A DNA stretch of 64,000 nucleotides from Candidatus Nanosynbacter sp. TM7-074 (GCF_041006295.1 NZ_CP158487.1:310001-374000), one strand, 5' to 3'; counted from the first letter of the stretch, positions 8,365 to 16,661 are shown. Made by a program: numbers and translations. Notes: generated by a model from the sequence alone, not told the origin.

Positions 8365-8691
8365 TTATTTTCCAGCTGATTTTATTACCCTGTTTACTTC
8401 ACTCTCCCCCATTCTTAGTATTCGCTTACGCTCCCCTTCGGACATTCCGCCCCATACTCCGTGGCTGGCAAATTTTGGATTTTCGAGTGCGTATTTTAGA
8501 CACTCCGCTAAGACTGGACATTTCCGACACATAGATCTGGCGGCTTCTGCAGCTTCTGTTTTTCTGACTCCCCTTAAGTCTTGGCCTGGGTTATTCGGGT
8601 TTTCCTGAAAAAATATGCGATTCGCCTCTTCGGGAGCTAGTCTCGCACATTCGGCGCCGTCCAATAGACTTTCGTTATTCAATTTTGGCAT
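8365..8691 (-). CDS. WhiB-like iron-sulfur transcription regulator
   Basis: 108 residues. The four cysteines follow the WhiB pattern: one near residue 15 (GAECARLAPEE), then C-x2-C and C-x5-C in SMCRKCPVLAEC. The GVWGGMSEGER turn and basic tail follow, as in Wbl proteins that hold a [4Fe-4S] cluster and bind the primary sigma factor. The family is typical of Actinobacteria and their phages, so its presence here points to transfer or adaptation to an actinobacterial host. It lies between rplJ and the surface-protein gene; a TATATT -10-like box precedes the start and a Shine-Dalgarno is weak. Confidence 0.88.
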   Translation of the reverse strand: MPKLNNESLLDGAECARLAPEEANRIFFQENPNNPGQDLRGVRKTEAAEAARSMCRKCPVLAECLKYALENPKFASHGVWGGMSEGERKRILRMGESEVNRVIKSAGK

Positions 8692-8754
8692 ATCTTTATT
8701 TTACAATAATATAGCAATAAAATCAAATATATATTAATCTTGGACAAAGAGAAA

Positions 8755-8780
8755 GCCCGCTCCGTGGTGGAGCGGGCGGG
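8755..8780 (-). terminator. Terminator downstream of the surface protein gene
   Basis: On the minus strand CCCGCTCC and GGAGCGGG form an eight-pair stem followed by CTTTCTCTTTG. Confidence 0.75.
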
Positions 8781-8827
8781 CGAACCTCCTAACTTTTCTC
8801 TGTATCTGTTTTTAGTGTCCCCTGTCA

Positions 8828-8859
8828 AGGGGTGCTAGTCGATTAAACTAACACCCCTC
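8828..8859 (-). repeat. Hairpin just after the surface protein stop codon
   Basis: GGGGTGTTAGT and ACTAGCACCCC pair around TTAATCG nine bases after the stop. There is no U-run; it may protect the mRNA 3' end ahead of the terminator at 8755-8780. Confidence 0.6.
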
Positions 8860-8868
8860 AGCAAGAGG

Positions 8869-10221
8869 TCAGTCCTTCGAGCGTGCCGCCTGGCGGCGGC
8901 ACATCCAGAGAGCACCGATTCCGAGAGCCAGAAGTGCGACCGCTCCGGCGATCGCACTCCCGGTAGCACCAGTGACCGCCAGCTTGTGCTGGCGTGCTGG
9001 TGCCGGTGTCGCCGACGGCGTGGGCACGGGTGCCGGTGTCGTCGATGGCGTGGGTGCCGGGGTTGGCGTCGGACTCGGTGCCGGGGTTGGACTCGGCTCC
9101 GGCTCCGGAGTGGGTTCCGGTGCCGGGGTCGGCGTCGGTACAGGCGTAAACCCGGCGTTGCCGCCGGATTCACGCCTGATGATCTTAGCGCTCACTTCCC
9201 AGGACTTATCCTGGGAGGTGATGGACGCTGTATCGCTCCACGGACCTGGATCCGTGGACTCGACAAGAACGTTCAGCTCAAAACGAGCCTTCTCGTTTGT
9301 GTTGAGAAGGACGTTGAGAGTCGCCTTGCCGTTGTCGCAACTGACGATTTCGGGTTGTTGGAATTTGGCGTATTGAGGCTGGCCCCAAGGACCAGCCTCA
9401 GTATAAATCCCAACCTGTCCAACCATCAGGTTATCACAATCAAATCGCTGACCTGGAGAGGTCAGCACGTCTGTGACGGTAAATTTTTGCCCGTCGTGCT
9501 CTGCTGTCGGCAGCACGATTGTTACGTGCTGTCGCTCTCCGTCGACAGACCCCCACTTGGAGGGTCTTACTCCGGGATGTGAGCATCCGTCGCAGGTGCC
9601 CACTTTAATGACGGTACGACGGACGATACCGTCAATGTTCCAAGTCAATTCCCGAGTTTCCCCGGGAATCAGCACGCTGCTCATGTGAACCCGCCACCAC
9701 GCTGACGCGTGGAAGTTCGCCCGTCCGGGCACCTCCACCTCACTGGTCAGCTTGACCGTGACGGTGTGGTCGGAGTGGTAGGTGGCGTATCCGATGGTAA
9801 CCCCTTCCGGGGTCGTCATCGGAATTGGCGTAAAATCACCATCCGTGCCAAGTTCACTAGGCACGGTGATGACCACAGAGTCTCCTGCGCAGTGATTCTC
9901 CTCTAGGGTCAGAGACACCGAAAATTCCACCGCCTCGTAGGCAGTGACCTCGGATGAACCGTCCGAGGTCTTGAAATCGGTCTCAATTTCCCCAGGAGAA
10001 ATATCCTGGGGAATACAAGAGGTGGCGTTGTCAGTAGCTGCCGCTGTGGCGACAACGCTGGACGAAGACTGAGCTTCGGCGGTGACGCTGGTCGACTGAA
10101 TCTCGGCTGCTGACTGCGCCTCATCGGCGCGCGTCACTCCTCCGAAGAGGAGCGACACGAGAATCGCGACGAAAGCCGCCGCGATAGGTACCCTCAATGG
10201 GGTCTTACGGTGCTGATGCAT
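8869..10221 (-). CDS. Cell-surface protein with LPXTG-like sorting signal, GC-rich
   Basis: 450 residues. Signal peptide ([12 protein letters not shown], hydrophobic core, GVTRADEA), then two beta-rich, Ig-like regions (~residues 60-190 and 200-345, with six or more cysteines), a Pro/Thr/Ala repeat stalk (~350-410), LAVTG at ~414, a hydrophobic helix and a [10 protein letters not shown] tail. This is the layout of a sortase substrate; no sortase gene is in the window. A role in attachment to a host cell is inference. Codon use is very GC-rich compared with the flanking ribosomal genes, suggesting actinobacterial origin. GAAAGGA precedes the ATG. Confidence 0.8.
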   Translation of the reverse strand: MHQHRKTPLRVPIAAAFVAILVSLLFGGVTRADEAQSAAEIQSTSVTAEAQSSSSVVATAAATDNATSCIPQDISPGEIETDFKTSDGSSEVTAYEAVEFSVSLTLEENHCAGDSVVITVPSELGTDGDFTPIPMTTPEGVTIGYATYHSDHTVTVKLTSEVEVPGRANFHASAWWRVHMSSVLIPGETRELTWNIDGIVRRTVIKVGTCDGCSHPGVRPSKWGSVDGERQHVTIVLPTAEHDGQKFTVTDVLTSPGQRFDCDNLMVGQVGIYTEAGPWGQPQYAKFQQPEIVSCDNGKATLNVLLNTNEKARFELNVLVESTDPGPWSDTASITSQDKSWEVSAKIIRRESGGNAGFTPVPTPTPAPEPTPEPEPSPTPAPSPTPTPAPTPSTTPAPVPTPSATPAPARQHKLAVTGATGSAIAGAVALLALGIGALWMCRRQAARSKD

Positions 10222-10272
10222 TTCGCATCCTTTCTCTCGTGAAAACTTTAGATACAGATGTTAAGGTCCTTA

Positions 10273-10287
10273 TCCAGCTAGGCTGGA
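10273..10287 (-). promoter_or_regulatory. Leader hairpin of the surface protein mRNA
   Basis: TCCAGC-CTA-GCTGGA, a perfect six-pair stem in the ~100-base 5' leader between the promoter and the start codon. Function unknown. Confidence 0.4.
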
Positions 10288-10328
10288 AATCAGAAACTCT
10301 GAACATCAGTGCCTAGTTGGGCTCTAAT

Positions 10329-10356
10329 ATTCTATCATAAAAAATGAAAAATGCAA
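10329..10356 (-). promoter_or_regulatory. Promoter of the surface protein gene
   Basis: On the minus strand TTGCAT (10351-10356), 16-base spacer, TAGAAT (10329-10334). It leaves an unusually long leader of about 100 bases. Confidence 0.6.
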
Positions 10357-10365
10357 TAGTAACGC

Positions 10366-10391
10366 AAAAATCCCGCCAGAATCGACGGGAT
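10366..10391 (-). terminator. Intrinsic terminator after rplA
   Basis: ATCCCGTC, loop, GGCGGGAT followed by TTTTTG on the minus strand, 23 bases after the rplA stop. Confidence 0.85.
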
Positions 10392-10413
10392 TTAACTGCC
10401 TGAAATATAAAGA

Positions 10414-11421
10414 TTACAGAGAGTTCTCTACTTTAATGCCAGGACCCATAGTTGTAGCGATTGCAACGCTCTTAACGTAAACGCCCTTTAAGCTGGATGG
10501 CTTCTGGGAGTTCAGGCTGGTCAAGAATGCGCGTGCGTTTTCTGACAATTTTTCAGCGCCGAATGATACCTTACCGATTGACAAGTGAACGATGGCTTGC
10601 TTATCAACACGATATTCAACTTTTCCGGCTTTCGCTTCAGAAACGGCTTTAGCGACATCGGTAGCAACAGTGCCAGACTTTGGATTTGGCATCAAACCGC
10701 GTGGACCAAGCAAACGTGCGTATTTACCAAGCTTTGGCATGTACTGTGGAGTTGCGACCAAAATGTCGAAGTTCAACTCTTCCTTATCCAATTGGCTTAG
10801 GAATTCTTCGTCACCAATGATGTCAGCGCCAGCTTTTTTAGCGGCAGCATGTTCTGATTCTGGTGCGAAAACTGCTACACGAACATCCTTACCTGTACCG
10901 TGTGGTAATGCTACGGTTGAGCGGATGTTTTGGTCTGCTTGGCGTGGGTCAACGCCCAAGCGGATGTGGATTTCAACACTAGCATCAAACTTGACTGGGC
11001 TGGTTTCAGTGGCCAATTTCAAAGCCTCGTCTAGGCTGTACAATTTGTTCTTCTCGATGTTTTTTGCGACTTCCTGGTATTTTTTACCGCGGCGCTCCAA
11101 GCGTGGACGAGTAACTGGCTTTGGGCCTTTCTTTACGTGAGCCTCAGCATCGTCAGACTGTGGAGTGGTGTCGCCAGCTTCCTTGCGAGCTTCCTTCTCT
11201 GCTTTTTCAGCAGCTTCATCTAGGGCTTTTTGGCTGCGTTTGCCAGATTTGGCAACTACGGCTTCACGTTCAGCGACGACATCTTTGTCTTTGCTGTCGT
11301 GAGATTTGGTTGTGTCTGTAGCCTCAGCAATTGCTGCTTCGATTTCAGCGATCGTGTTTTTCTCGCTGACTGCTAATTTTAGTTCTGCTGCTTTTTCTAG
11401 CAACTCGGCTTTCTTTGCCAT
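10414..11421 (-). CDS. rplA: 50S ribosomal protein L1 (uL1) with an N-terminal extension
   Basis: 335 residues against ~230 for the family. The L1 fold starts near residue 107 (RRGKKYQEVAKNIEKNKLYS) and keeps the FDASVEIHIRLGVDP and LGPRGLMPNPKSGTV signatures of the L1-stalk protein. The added ~105 residues begin with MAKKAELLEKAAELKLAVSE and TIAEIEAAI, a short helix-extension-helix resembling SAP/HeH motifs, then a highly charged Lys/Glu/Asp stretch. The start has AAAGGA upstream. It has its own promoter because rplK lies 2.5 kb away. Confidence 0.95.
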   Translation of the reverse strand: MAKKAELLEKAAELKLAVSEKNTIAEIEAAIAEATDTTKSHDSKDKDVVAEREAVVAKSGKRSQKALDEAAEKAEKEARKEAGDTTPQSDDAEAHVKKGPKPVTRPRLERRGKKYQEVAKNIEKNKLYSLDEALKLATETSPVKFDASVEIHIRLGVDPRQADQNIRSTVALPHGTGKDVRVAVFAPESEHAAAKKAGADIIGDEEFLSQLDKEELNFDILVATPQYMPKLGKYARLLGPRGLMPNPKSGTVATDVAKAVSEAKAGKVEYRVDKQAIVHLSIGKVSFGAEKLSENARAFLTSLNSQKPSSLKGVYVKSVAIATTMGPGIKVENSL

Positions 11422-11499
11422 AATAATCCTTTCTGTGGTACGAACGGCGATTTGTCATCTTAACAAATCAACCTCCCAGCATTGATTGATAGTGATGAA

Positions 11500-11529
11500 A
11501 TTATACCATATTTTTAGAGATTAAGGCAA
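11500..11529 (-). promoter_or_regulatory. Promoter and leader of rplA
   Basis: TTGCCT (11524-11529), 18-base spacer, TGG-extended TATAAT (11500-11505). The ~70-base leader holds AATCAA/TTGATT around GGGAGG, then AAGATGA, which could mimic the L1 rRNA site for autoregulation. It is back to back with the promoter of the next gene: the two -35 boxes are four bases apart. Confidence 0.6.
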
Positions 11530-11532
11530 ATA

Positions 11533-11561
11533 TTTACTTTTATGGAGAAGGATTGTATAAT
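11533..11561 (+). promoter_or_regulatory. Promoter of the frameshifted small gene
   Basis: TTTACT (11533-11538), 17-base spacer, TATAAT (11556-11561). The predicted start of transcription falls at or just before the ATG at 11571. Confidence 0.65.
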
Positions 11562-11570
11562 ATAACAATT

Positions 11571-11958
11571 ATGAGAGAGATTAAATAGCCCAGACGACCC
11601 CATTTTACATCATCCGGCTGGTATAAATTTTCCGAAGCGATGCAGTGGCTGTCCGTATATAACGGAAACCCTAGAAAGATTATCGAATCTTAAGCTTTTA
11701 GCGAATGAACTTGCAAAAAGTGCGCTTAATGGAACAGGCGGTGATCGTGCTATTGCTATTGCTGCGCTAGGTGTGTCAGATGAAGCCACTAAAGAGAGTC
11801 AATTGCTAGTTGATAAATTGACGAGCGGATGTGCTGGGCGCGTGGATGTTGAAGGATCCAACGGCATGATACGCGTAACAGGTTCTGTGTGTGGCAGTAT
11901 GGAATTGTCTGGTGGGTATAATATAGAGCCCGCGGAAGTGCAGCGTGAGCTAAAGTAA
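11571..11958 (+). pseudogene. Small cysteine-motif protein gene with an apparent +1 frameshift
   Basis: A leaderless-type ATG at 11571 is followed after five codons by TAG (11586-11588). The +1 frame is open without interruption to the TAA at 11956-11958 and reads as a plausible protein of ~124 residues: PDDPILHHPAGINFPKRCSG, then CPYITETLERLSNLKLLANE, further Ala-rich helix, and a C-terminal half with two cysteines (SGCAGRV, GSVCGSM). Skipping one base at ATTAAATAGC restores one frame of 129 codons. This may be a sequencing or assembly error, a true decay, or programmed frameshifting at AAA-TAG-C. An internal GTG at 11773 lacks a clear ribosome-binding site. No family recognised. Confidence 0.5.
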
Positions 11959-11980
11959 TTGATAATTCTGCTGCGTCAAA

Positions 11981-12010
11981 TTAACGTATAGTTACTATTT
12001 TTGATAAACT
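11981..12010 (+). promoter_or_regulatory. Enolase promoter (leaderless type)
   Basis: TTAACG (11981-11986), 18-base spacer, TAAACT (12005-12010), then seven bases to the ATG. No Shine-Dalgarno sequence is present. Confidence 0.5.
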
Positions 12011-12017
12011 AGTAATT

Positions 12018-13298
12018 ATGGATATAACAATTACAAACATACAGGCAAGGCAAATTTTAGATTCACGTGGTAATCCGACGGTTGAGGCTGACGTAATTCT
12101 AAGTGATGGTTCTTTTGGGCGAGCGGCGGTGCCGTCAGGCGCGAGTACGGGGTCGTTTGAGGCCGTTGAGCTGAGGGATGGTGAACTAGCGTTTGGAGGC
12201 AAAGGCGTACTTCGGGCGGTTGATAACGTTAATAATGAAATCGCTCAGGCCTTAAAAGGAATGAGTCCGTTCGATCAGGCGGCAATTGACAATAAAATGA
12301 AAGCTCTGGATGGTACGCCGAATAAGGCGCGCTTGGGAGCAAATGCAATTTTAGCGGTGTCGTTGGCTGTGGCGAAGGCTGCGGCAAGGTCACGTGGTGT
12401 TGAACTTTATCAATATGTGAATAATTTGGCGGGTAGTCCGTTCATGTCCCTGCCGATGCCGATGATTAATGTGATGAACGGTGGCCAGCATGCGCTCGGT
12501 GCGACTGATTTTCAGGAATATATGATTATTCCAACTAGCGCAGCGACCTTTGCTGACGCGGTTCGGATGAGCGCTGAGGTGTTTCACGCGTTAGCAAAAA
12601 TATTGAAAGATGAGGGTTATCCGACGACAGTTGGTGATGAAGGTGGATATGCGCCGCATGTCAGAAATGGCAATATGGAACCAATTCTGCTGTTGACTAG
12701 AGCGATTGAACAGGCCGGCTATAAATTGGGTGTAGACTTTGGGTTTGCGCTGGATGTGGCGGCAAGTGAGCTGTATAAAGATGGCAAATATCACTTGTCG
12801 ACCGAGCGCCGCGTATTGTCGGCTGACGAAATGATTCGCACATACAAAGCGCTGCTTGGGCGTGTGCCGGTGCTTTCGATTGAGGATGGTCTGAACGAAG
12901 AAGCTTGGGAAGATTGGGAGAAAATGACAGCGGATTTGGGACACTTTGCTCAGCTGGTTGGCGATGATCTTTTGGTGACAAATGTCGAGCGATTGAAGCG
13001 TGGAATTGAGGAAAAAGCTGGCAATGCTATTTTAATTAAGCCAAATCAAATCGGTACATTGACCGAGACAATTCAAGCTGTCGTGATGGCGAAAAATGCT
13101 GGCTGGAACACTGTGATGAGTCATCGATCAGGTGAAACTGAGGACGTGACGATTTCTCATTTAGCAGTTGGACTGGGTACGGGTCAGATTAAGACTGGCT
13201 CGATGTCGCGCTCGGAGCGAATTGCTAAATATAATGAGCTGCTGAGAATTGCGGAAAAGCGTCCAGATTTGGAAATTGCCCATCCGTTTGTGAAGTAA
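12018..13298 (+). CDS. eno: Enolase
   Basis: 426 residues, full length. It converts 2-phosphoglycerate to phosphoenolpyruvate in glycolysis. Visible active-site elements: [11 protein letters not shown] loop, GDEGGYAP, metal ligands in [15 protein letters not shown] and GDDLLVTN, catalytic lysine in [10 protein letters not shown] and SHRSGETED. It stands alone on the plus strand between rplA and a tsaC-like gene, with its own promoter and terminator. The ATG directly follows a -10-like box, so a leaderless mRNA is likely. Confidence 0.97.
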   Translation: MDITITNIQARQILDSRGNPTVEADVILSDGSFGRAAVPSGASTGSFEAVELRDGELAFGGKGVLRAVDNVNNEIAQALKGMSPFDQAAIDNKMKALDGTPNKARLGANAILAVSLAVAKAAARSRGVELYQYVNNLAGSPFMSLPMPMINVMNGGQHALGATDFQEYMIIPTSAATFADAVRMSAEVFHALAKILKDEGYPTTVGDEGGYAPHVRNGNMEPILLLTRAIEQAGYKLGVDFGFALDVAASELYKDGKYHLSTERRVLSADEMIRTYKALLGRVPVLSIEDGLNEEAWEDWEKMTADLGHFAQLVGDDLLVTNVERLKRGIEEKAGNAILIKPNQIGTLTETIQAVVMAKNAGWNTVMSHRSGETEDVTISHLAVGLGTGQIKTGSMSRSERIAKYNELLRIAEKRPDLEIAHPFVK

Positions 13299-13309
13299 TT
13301 TTTAAAAAG

Positions 13310-13342
13310 ACTTCCCTGATGTGTTTTGACGGGAAGTTTTTT
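13310..13342. terminator. Bidirectional terminator between eno and the tsaC-like gene
   Basis: ACTTCCC pairs with GGGAAGT; TTTTTT follows on the plus strand and CTTTTTAAA follows on the minus strand. Confidence 0.8.
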
Positions 13343-13350
13343 ATTGATAA

Positions 13351-13908
13351 TTATTTTCTTATAAACTCGATTTCGCCACATTCACGGATGCGGATAATTT
13401 GCGACCGTTTTACTCCTGTTATGTCTCCGGAATCAACATAGACGGCAGCGGATTCATGGAAGTAATTGATCGCCTCAGTAATGTTATTTGCCGGCTCTTT
13501 ACCCGGCGGATTAGCGCTCGGAGCGGCTAGGTAACCAACTTTATGAATTAATTCCGACAGGGGCGACTTTGGGACAACGCGAAATGCCAGCGTGCCGTTA
13601 ATGTGCGGTATATGTGGCAGGAAATCAGGAGTCACATTCACGACAATTGTCGTTGGCTGCTTTTTGGCTAACTCTTGATAACTTTCTTGTAAGCTTGGTG
13701 TCAACCCAGGAATATCAGTAATGTCGGCAACAAGAACGATGACAGATTTATTTAAAGGTCTTTGCCTGACTTTGTACAATCTCTCAATTGCCCTATTAGA
13801 CTCAGCCATAGCCAGCACGCCATAAATAGTGTCGGTCTTAGCGACGACTAGCTGATCGGATTGGAGAGCTGAGATAACTGCACTGTCTAAAATATTTTCT
13901 ACAATCAT
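13351..13908 (-). CDS. Sua5/YciO/YrdC family protein, probable threonylcarbamoyl-AMP synthase
   Basis: 185 residues, the length of TsaC/YrdC. The enzyme makes threonylcarbamoyl-AMP from threonine, bicarbonate and ATP for the t6A37 modification of ANN-decoding tRNAs. Motifs: AKTDTIYGVLA near the N-terminus, KVRQRPLNKSVIVLV substrate loop, LAFRVVPKSPL and LAAPSANPPGKEP. A short C-terminal end without the extra Sua5 domain favours the TsaC type. No other t6A gene is in view, so the exact symbol is left out. Confidence 0.85.
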   Translation of the reverse strand: MIVENILDSAVISALQSDQLVVAKTDTIYGVLAMAESNRAIERLYKVRQRPLNKSVIVLVADITDIPGLTPSLQESYQELAKKQPTTIVVNVTPDFLPHIPHINGTLAFRVVPKSPLSELIHKVGYLAAPSANPPGKEPANNITEAINYFHESAAVYVDSGDITGVKRSQIIRIRECGEIEFIRK

Positions 13909-13925
13909 TTCTCAAATTTCACCAT

Positions 13926-13953
13926 AAAAATAGCCCCGACAGATTCGGGGCTA
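13926..13953 (-). terminator. Intrinsic terminator after rplK
   Basis: TAGCCCCGA and TCGGGGCTA pair on the minus strand and are followed by TTTTTATG. Confidence 0.85.
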
Positions 13954-13967
13954 TTCTCCTTTTCAAA

Positions 13968-14393
13968 TTAGTCGACGATTTCTACGCCCATTGAGCGAGC
14001 TGATCCAGCGACAACTTTCATTGCGCCTTCGATGTCGATTGCGTTCAAGTGGTCTTTTTTCGCCTCAGCAATTTCTTGTAATTGCGCGCGAGTAAGCTTA
14101 CCGACCTTATCAACATGCGGCTTACCGCTTCCCTTTTGGATGCCAGCCTTTTCACGAATCATGTCGTCAACTGGTTGACCGAGTGAATTCCAAGTAAAGG
14201 TTCGATCTTCGTAAACTTGAATGTGAACAATTACGTCCTTACCCATCATGTCTTTGGTGGCGTCGTTAAATGGATTGATAAAGTCCATCATGTTCAAGCC
14301 CCACTGACCGAGTGTTGAACCAACTGGAGGACCTGCTGTCGCCCGACCAGCTGGAATGCGCAATTTTAAATTACCAATAATTTTCTTTGCCAT
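13968..14393 (-). CDS. rplK: 50S ribosomal protein L11 (uL11)
   Basis: 141 residues. L11 binds the GTPase-associated centre of 23S rRNA with L10 and L7/L12. The N-terminal domain (KLRIPAGRATAGPPVGSTLG) and the C-terminal RNA-binding domain (NAIDIEGAMKVVAGSARSMG) are complete. It usually precedes rplA directly; here a terminator and three unrelated genes separate them. AAGGA lies upstream of the ATG. Confidence 0.97.
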   Translation of the reverse strand: MAKKIIGNLKLRIPAGRATAGPPVGSTLGQWGLNMMDFINPFNDATKDMMGKDVIVHIQVYEDRTFTWNSLGQPVDDMIREKAGIQKGSGKPHVDKVGKLTRAQLQEIAEAKKDHLNAIDIEGAMKVVAGSARSMGVEIVD

Positions 14394-14429
14394 AGTTATT
14401 CCTTATAGTTTATAGTGCGTAACCCGAGT

Positions 14430-14458
14430 ATTATAGCGAAAAATCCGCTAAATTGCAA
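14430..14458 (-). promoter_or_regulatory. Promoter of rplK
   Basis: TTGCAA (14453-14458), 17-base spacer, TATAAT (14430-14435) on the minus strand, in the short gap after nusG. Confidence 0.65.
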
Positions 14459-14459
14459 G

Positions 14460-15005
14460 CTAAGCTTTTTTAACCTGTAGTGCATCCAGCTCGACTGGAG
14501 TGTCGCGGCCAAACATACTAACCATAACTTTCAGTGTACCCTTAGAAGCATCGATTTCGCTAACTGCGCCGTCAAATCCCTTGAATGGACCGTCAGTAAT
14601 TGATACGATTTCGCCTTCAGTGAAGTCAATCTGGTGCTTTGGTTCTTCAACGCCCATGCGCTTTTTAATCTTGGCAATTTCCTTTTCTGAAACTGGCGTT
14701 GGTGTCGTGTCGGCGCCAACAAATCCGGTTACACCTGGGGTGTTACGGATAATATACCAAGTTTCGTCAGTCAATTTCATTTCTACCAACACATAGCCCT
14801 GGAAAATTTTAGCCTCAACGATTTTTCGCTTGCCGTTACGGATTTGGATCTGTTTTTCCTTTGGCACGATAACGTCAAAAATCTTATCGGCCATGTCAAC
14901 ACCGTTAATTCGTTGACGGATTGACTCAGCAACTTTTTCTTCGTAGCCAGAATAAGTGTGGATTGCGTACCATTGCTGGCTGTCGTCGTATCGTTTTGAA
15001 CTCAT
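14460..15005 (-). CDS. nusG: Transcription antitermination factor NusG
   Basis: 181 residues. It binds RNA polymerase and links it to the ribosome or Rho. The NGN domain (QQWYAIHTYSGYEEKVAESI, GYVLVEMKLTDETWYIIRNT, PGVTGFVG) and the KOW domain (FTEGEIVSITDGPFKGFDGA) are complete. It follows secE by 12 bases in the usual secE-nusG pair. Confidence 0.97.
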   Translation of the reverse strand: MSSKRYDDSQQWYAIHTYSGYEEKVAESIRQRINGVDMADKIFDVIVPKEKQIQIRNGKRKIVEAKIFQGYVLVEMKLTDETWYIIRNTPGVTGFVGADTTPTPVSEKEIAKIKKRMGVEEPKHQIDFTEGEIVSITDGPFKGFDGAVSEIDASKGTLKVMVSMFGRDTPVELDALQVKKA

Positions 15006-15017
15006 GTATAACTCCTT

Positions 15018-15347
15018 TTATTTCAAAAATTGATTAAAGCCCCAATTAAATGCAGCGTCAAGTAATAGAATTAGAACAACAAAAGCCAAGGTGAAGATGA
15101 GGACTGCTGCTGTCATCGCCCAAGTAGCTGAGCGGGTTGGCCAACGAACCAGCTTCAATTCCGCCCAAGCGCCCTTAAAATAACCAATTAGCGTACCGTG
15201 TTCACTAGATTTTTTAGCTGTTTTTGCGACTACCTTGGTTGGTCTATTAGTCTTTTTTGCGACAGTTTTTTCTTTTTTTGGCGCGTCGTCATTAGCTTTA
15301 ATCCGACGAACTGTGGTTTTGCTGCTTGCCTTGCCTTTCTGTGCCAT
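15018..15347 (-). CDS. secE: Preprotein translocase subunit SecE
   Basis: 109 residues from the ATG at 15347, which has GGGAGA upstream; a longer frame to 15380 is not needed. A Lys/Thr-rich N-terminal tail (~50 residues) precedes the amphipathic helix GAWAELKLVRWPTRSATW, which carries the conserved W-P-T of SecE, and one transmembrane helix (AVLIFTLAFVVLILLLDAAF). It clamps SecY in the membrane. Paired with nusG. Confidence 0.92.
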   Translation of the reverse strand: MAQKGKASSKTTVRRIKANDDAPKKEKTVAKKTNRPTKVVAKTAKKSSEHGTLIGYFKGAWAELKLVRWPTRSATWAMTAAVLIFTLAFVVLILLLDAAFNWGFNQFLK

Positions 15348-15395
15348 ATTTTCTCCCAATTTAAAAAGTCTGCTTTTCACAGACTGTCAATAGTT

Positions 15396-15424
15396 ATTGT
15401 AGTCTATCTAAGGAAAAATAGCAA
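15396..15424 (-). promoter_or_regulatory. Promoter of secE-nusG
   Basis: TTGCTA (15419-15424), 17-base spacer, TACAAT (15396-15401) on the minus strand. Confidence 0.6.
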
Positions 15425-15446
15425 GTTGCGCTATATATCCTTTTCA

Positions 15447-16631
15447 TCATTTCTTAAACTCCTTCAATCGAAAACCAAAAGTTGAACCGTGATTCAGCCG
15501 GCTTTCTACCTCAATTTTACAACCCAGCTTTTTGGCTAATTTGGCGGATACGTAAAGTCCCAGACCAGTGCCTTTAGTTTCGCGCGTGCGATAATCTTCA
15601 GCTCGATAAAACTTATCAAATATTTTATTTAAGTCAGCCTTACTAATACCAATACCAGTATCAATTATTTTAAAGATAATTTCGCCAGATCGATTCTTTT
15701 TAATCGATAGCGTAACTGAGCCTTCTTGGGTGTAACGGATGGCGTTAGTGATGAAGTTCTGAAGTATTTCTTCCAGATATAAACGAGAAGCCTGGACTGA
15801 CCCAAGCCTCCCACCAATGTCCAAATTAAAGGCCAAGTTTTTTTCTGCTGCCTGTGGCGAGTACTCAGAGTTTATCTGTGCGGCAAGTTCAGCCACGTCG
15901 ATTATTTCTGTCTCGTCAGCAATTCCCCTTTCGGCGCGTGACAACGTGCTCAGATCATTTACCATGCGCGCTAAAAATAAAATTTGCTTATGAGATTCGT
16001 CAATTGCCTCAGGTATTTTGCTAGTAATATTACGTTCGACAAGCAATTTAGCGTTACTTAGCGACCCTTCGGCTATGGCAATGGGTGTGCGTAGCTCGTG
16101 ACTCACTATACTAATGAATTCATCGCGTTCTTCTTCCAGGCTTTTTGTTTTTGTGACGTCGCGTAAAATTAACACATAGCCATCCGGGGTTATTTTGTCG
16201 CCACCTTGAACTGGAGCAAGTGTTACTTCCAGCCGTACGTAATCGTCATCGTCAATCATCATAATTATGTCGTCACGCTGACGAATTGTTGAAGATTTGG
16301 TGAGTTCCTTGAAGATATCAATCGGCTTTTTATCAATCGTCTTCAGTTCTAAAACTTGGCTAATATGCTCGCCATTAATGCCGCTGTTTGTGTCGATTAA
16401 ATTAAGAGCGGCAGAGTTATAAGTATTGATGATTCCGTGTTCGTCGGTGCTGAGAATGGCGTCAGTGATATTGTTAATTAGCGTAATTAGTCTTTGATGT
16501 TCTCTAAGGTTTTTTCTAGGGGAGTTTTTAGTTAATTTGCCATCAATTTTTTGTAACAATTGATGTAGGGCAATAGTTATACTTCCCAAGATAACACTAA
16601 GAATAATCAACAAAATAATGAACACCCACAT
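15447..16631 (-). CDS. Membrane-bound PAS sensor histidine kinase
   Basis: 394 residues: one N-terminal membrane helix (residues ~2-25), a PAS domain (~45-160, LINNITDAILSTDEHGIINT), HisKA with FISIVSHELRTP (phosphorylated His) and a HATPase domain with NFITNAIRYT (N box), DTGIGISKADL and GTGLGLYVSAKL (G boxes). Only a few residues would lie outside the membrane, so the PAS domain probably senses a cytoplasmic signal. No response regulator is adjacent, so the partner is unknown. TATACT lies six bases before the ATG, consistent with a leaderless mRNA. Confidence 0.9.
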   Translation of the reverse strand: MWVFIILLIILSVILGSITIALHQLLQKIDGKLTKNSPRKNLREHQRLITLINNITDAILSTDEHGIINTYNSAALNLIDTNSGINGEHISQVLELKTIDKKPIDIFKELTKSSTIRQRDDIIMMIDDDDYVRLEVTLAPVQGGDKITPDGYVLILRDVTKTKSLEEERDEFISIVSHELRTPIAIAEGSLSNAKLLVERNITSKIPEAIDESHKQILFLARMVNDLSTLSRAERGIADETEIIDVAELAAQINSEYSPQAAEKNLAFNLDIGGRLGSVQASRLYLEEILQNFITNAIRYTQEGSVTLSIKKNRSGEIIFKIIDTGIGISKADLNKIFDKFYRAEDYRTRETKGTGLGLYVSAKLAKKLGCKIEVESRLNHGSTFGFRLKEFKK

Positions 16632-16661
16632 GGCTTAAGTATAGCATAAGCGTATATATTT

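Noticed and set aside
8972..9582. Long plus-strand frames opposite the surface protein gene
   Set aside because: They are shadows of the GC-rich Pro/Thr repeat; the products are Gly/Val/Arg repeats without start signals.
8365..10221. Prophage remnant (WhiB-like gene is found in actinophages)
   Set aside because: No phage structural or replication genes in the region; the neighbours are ribosomal genes and a surface protein.
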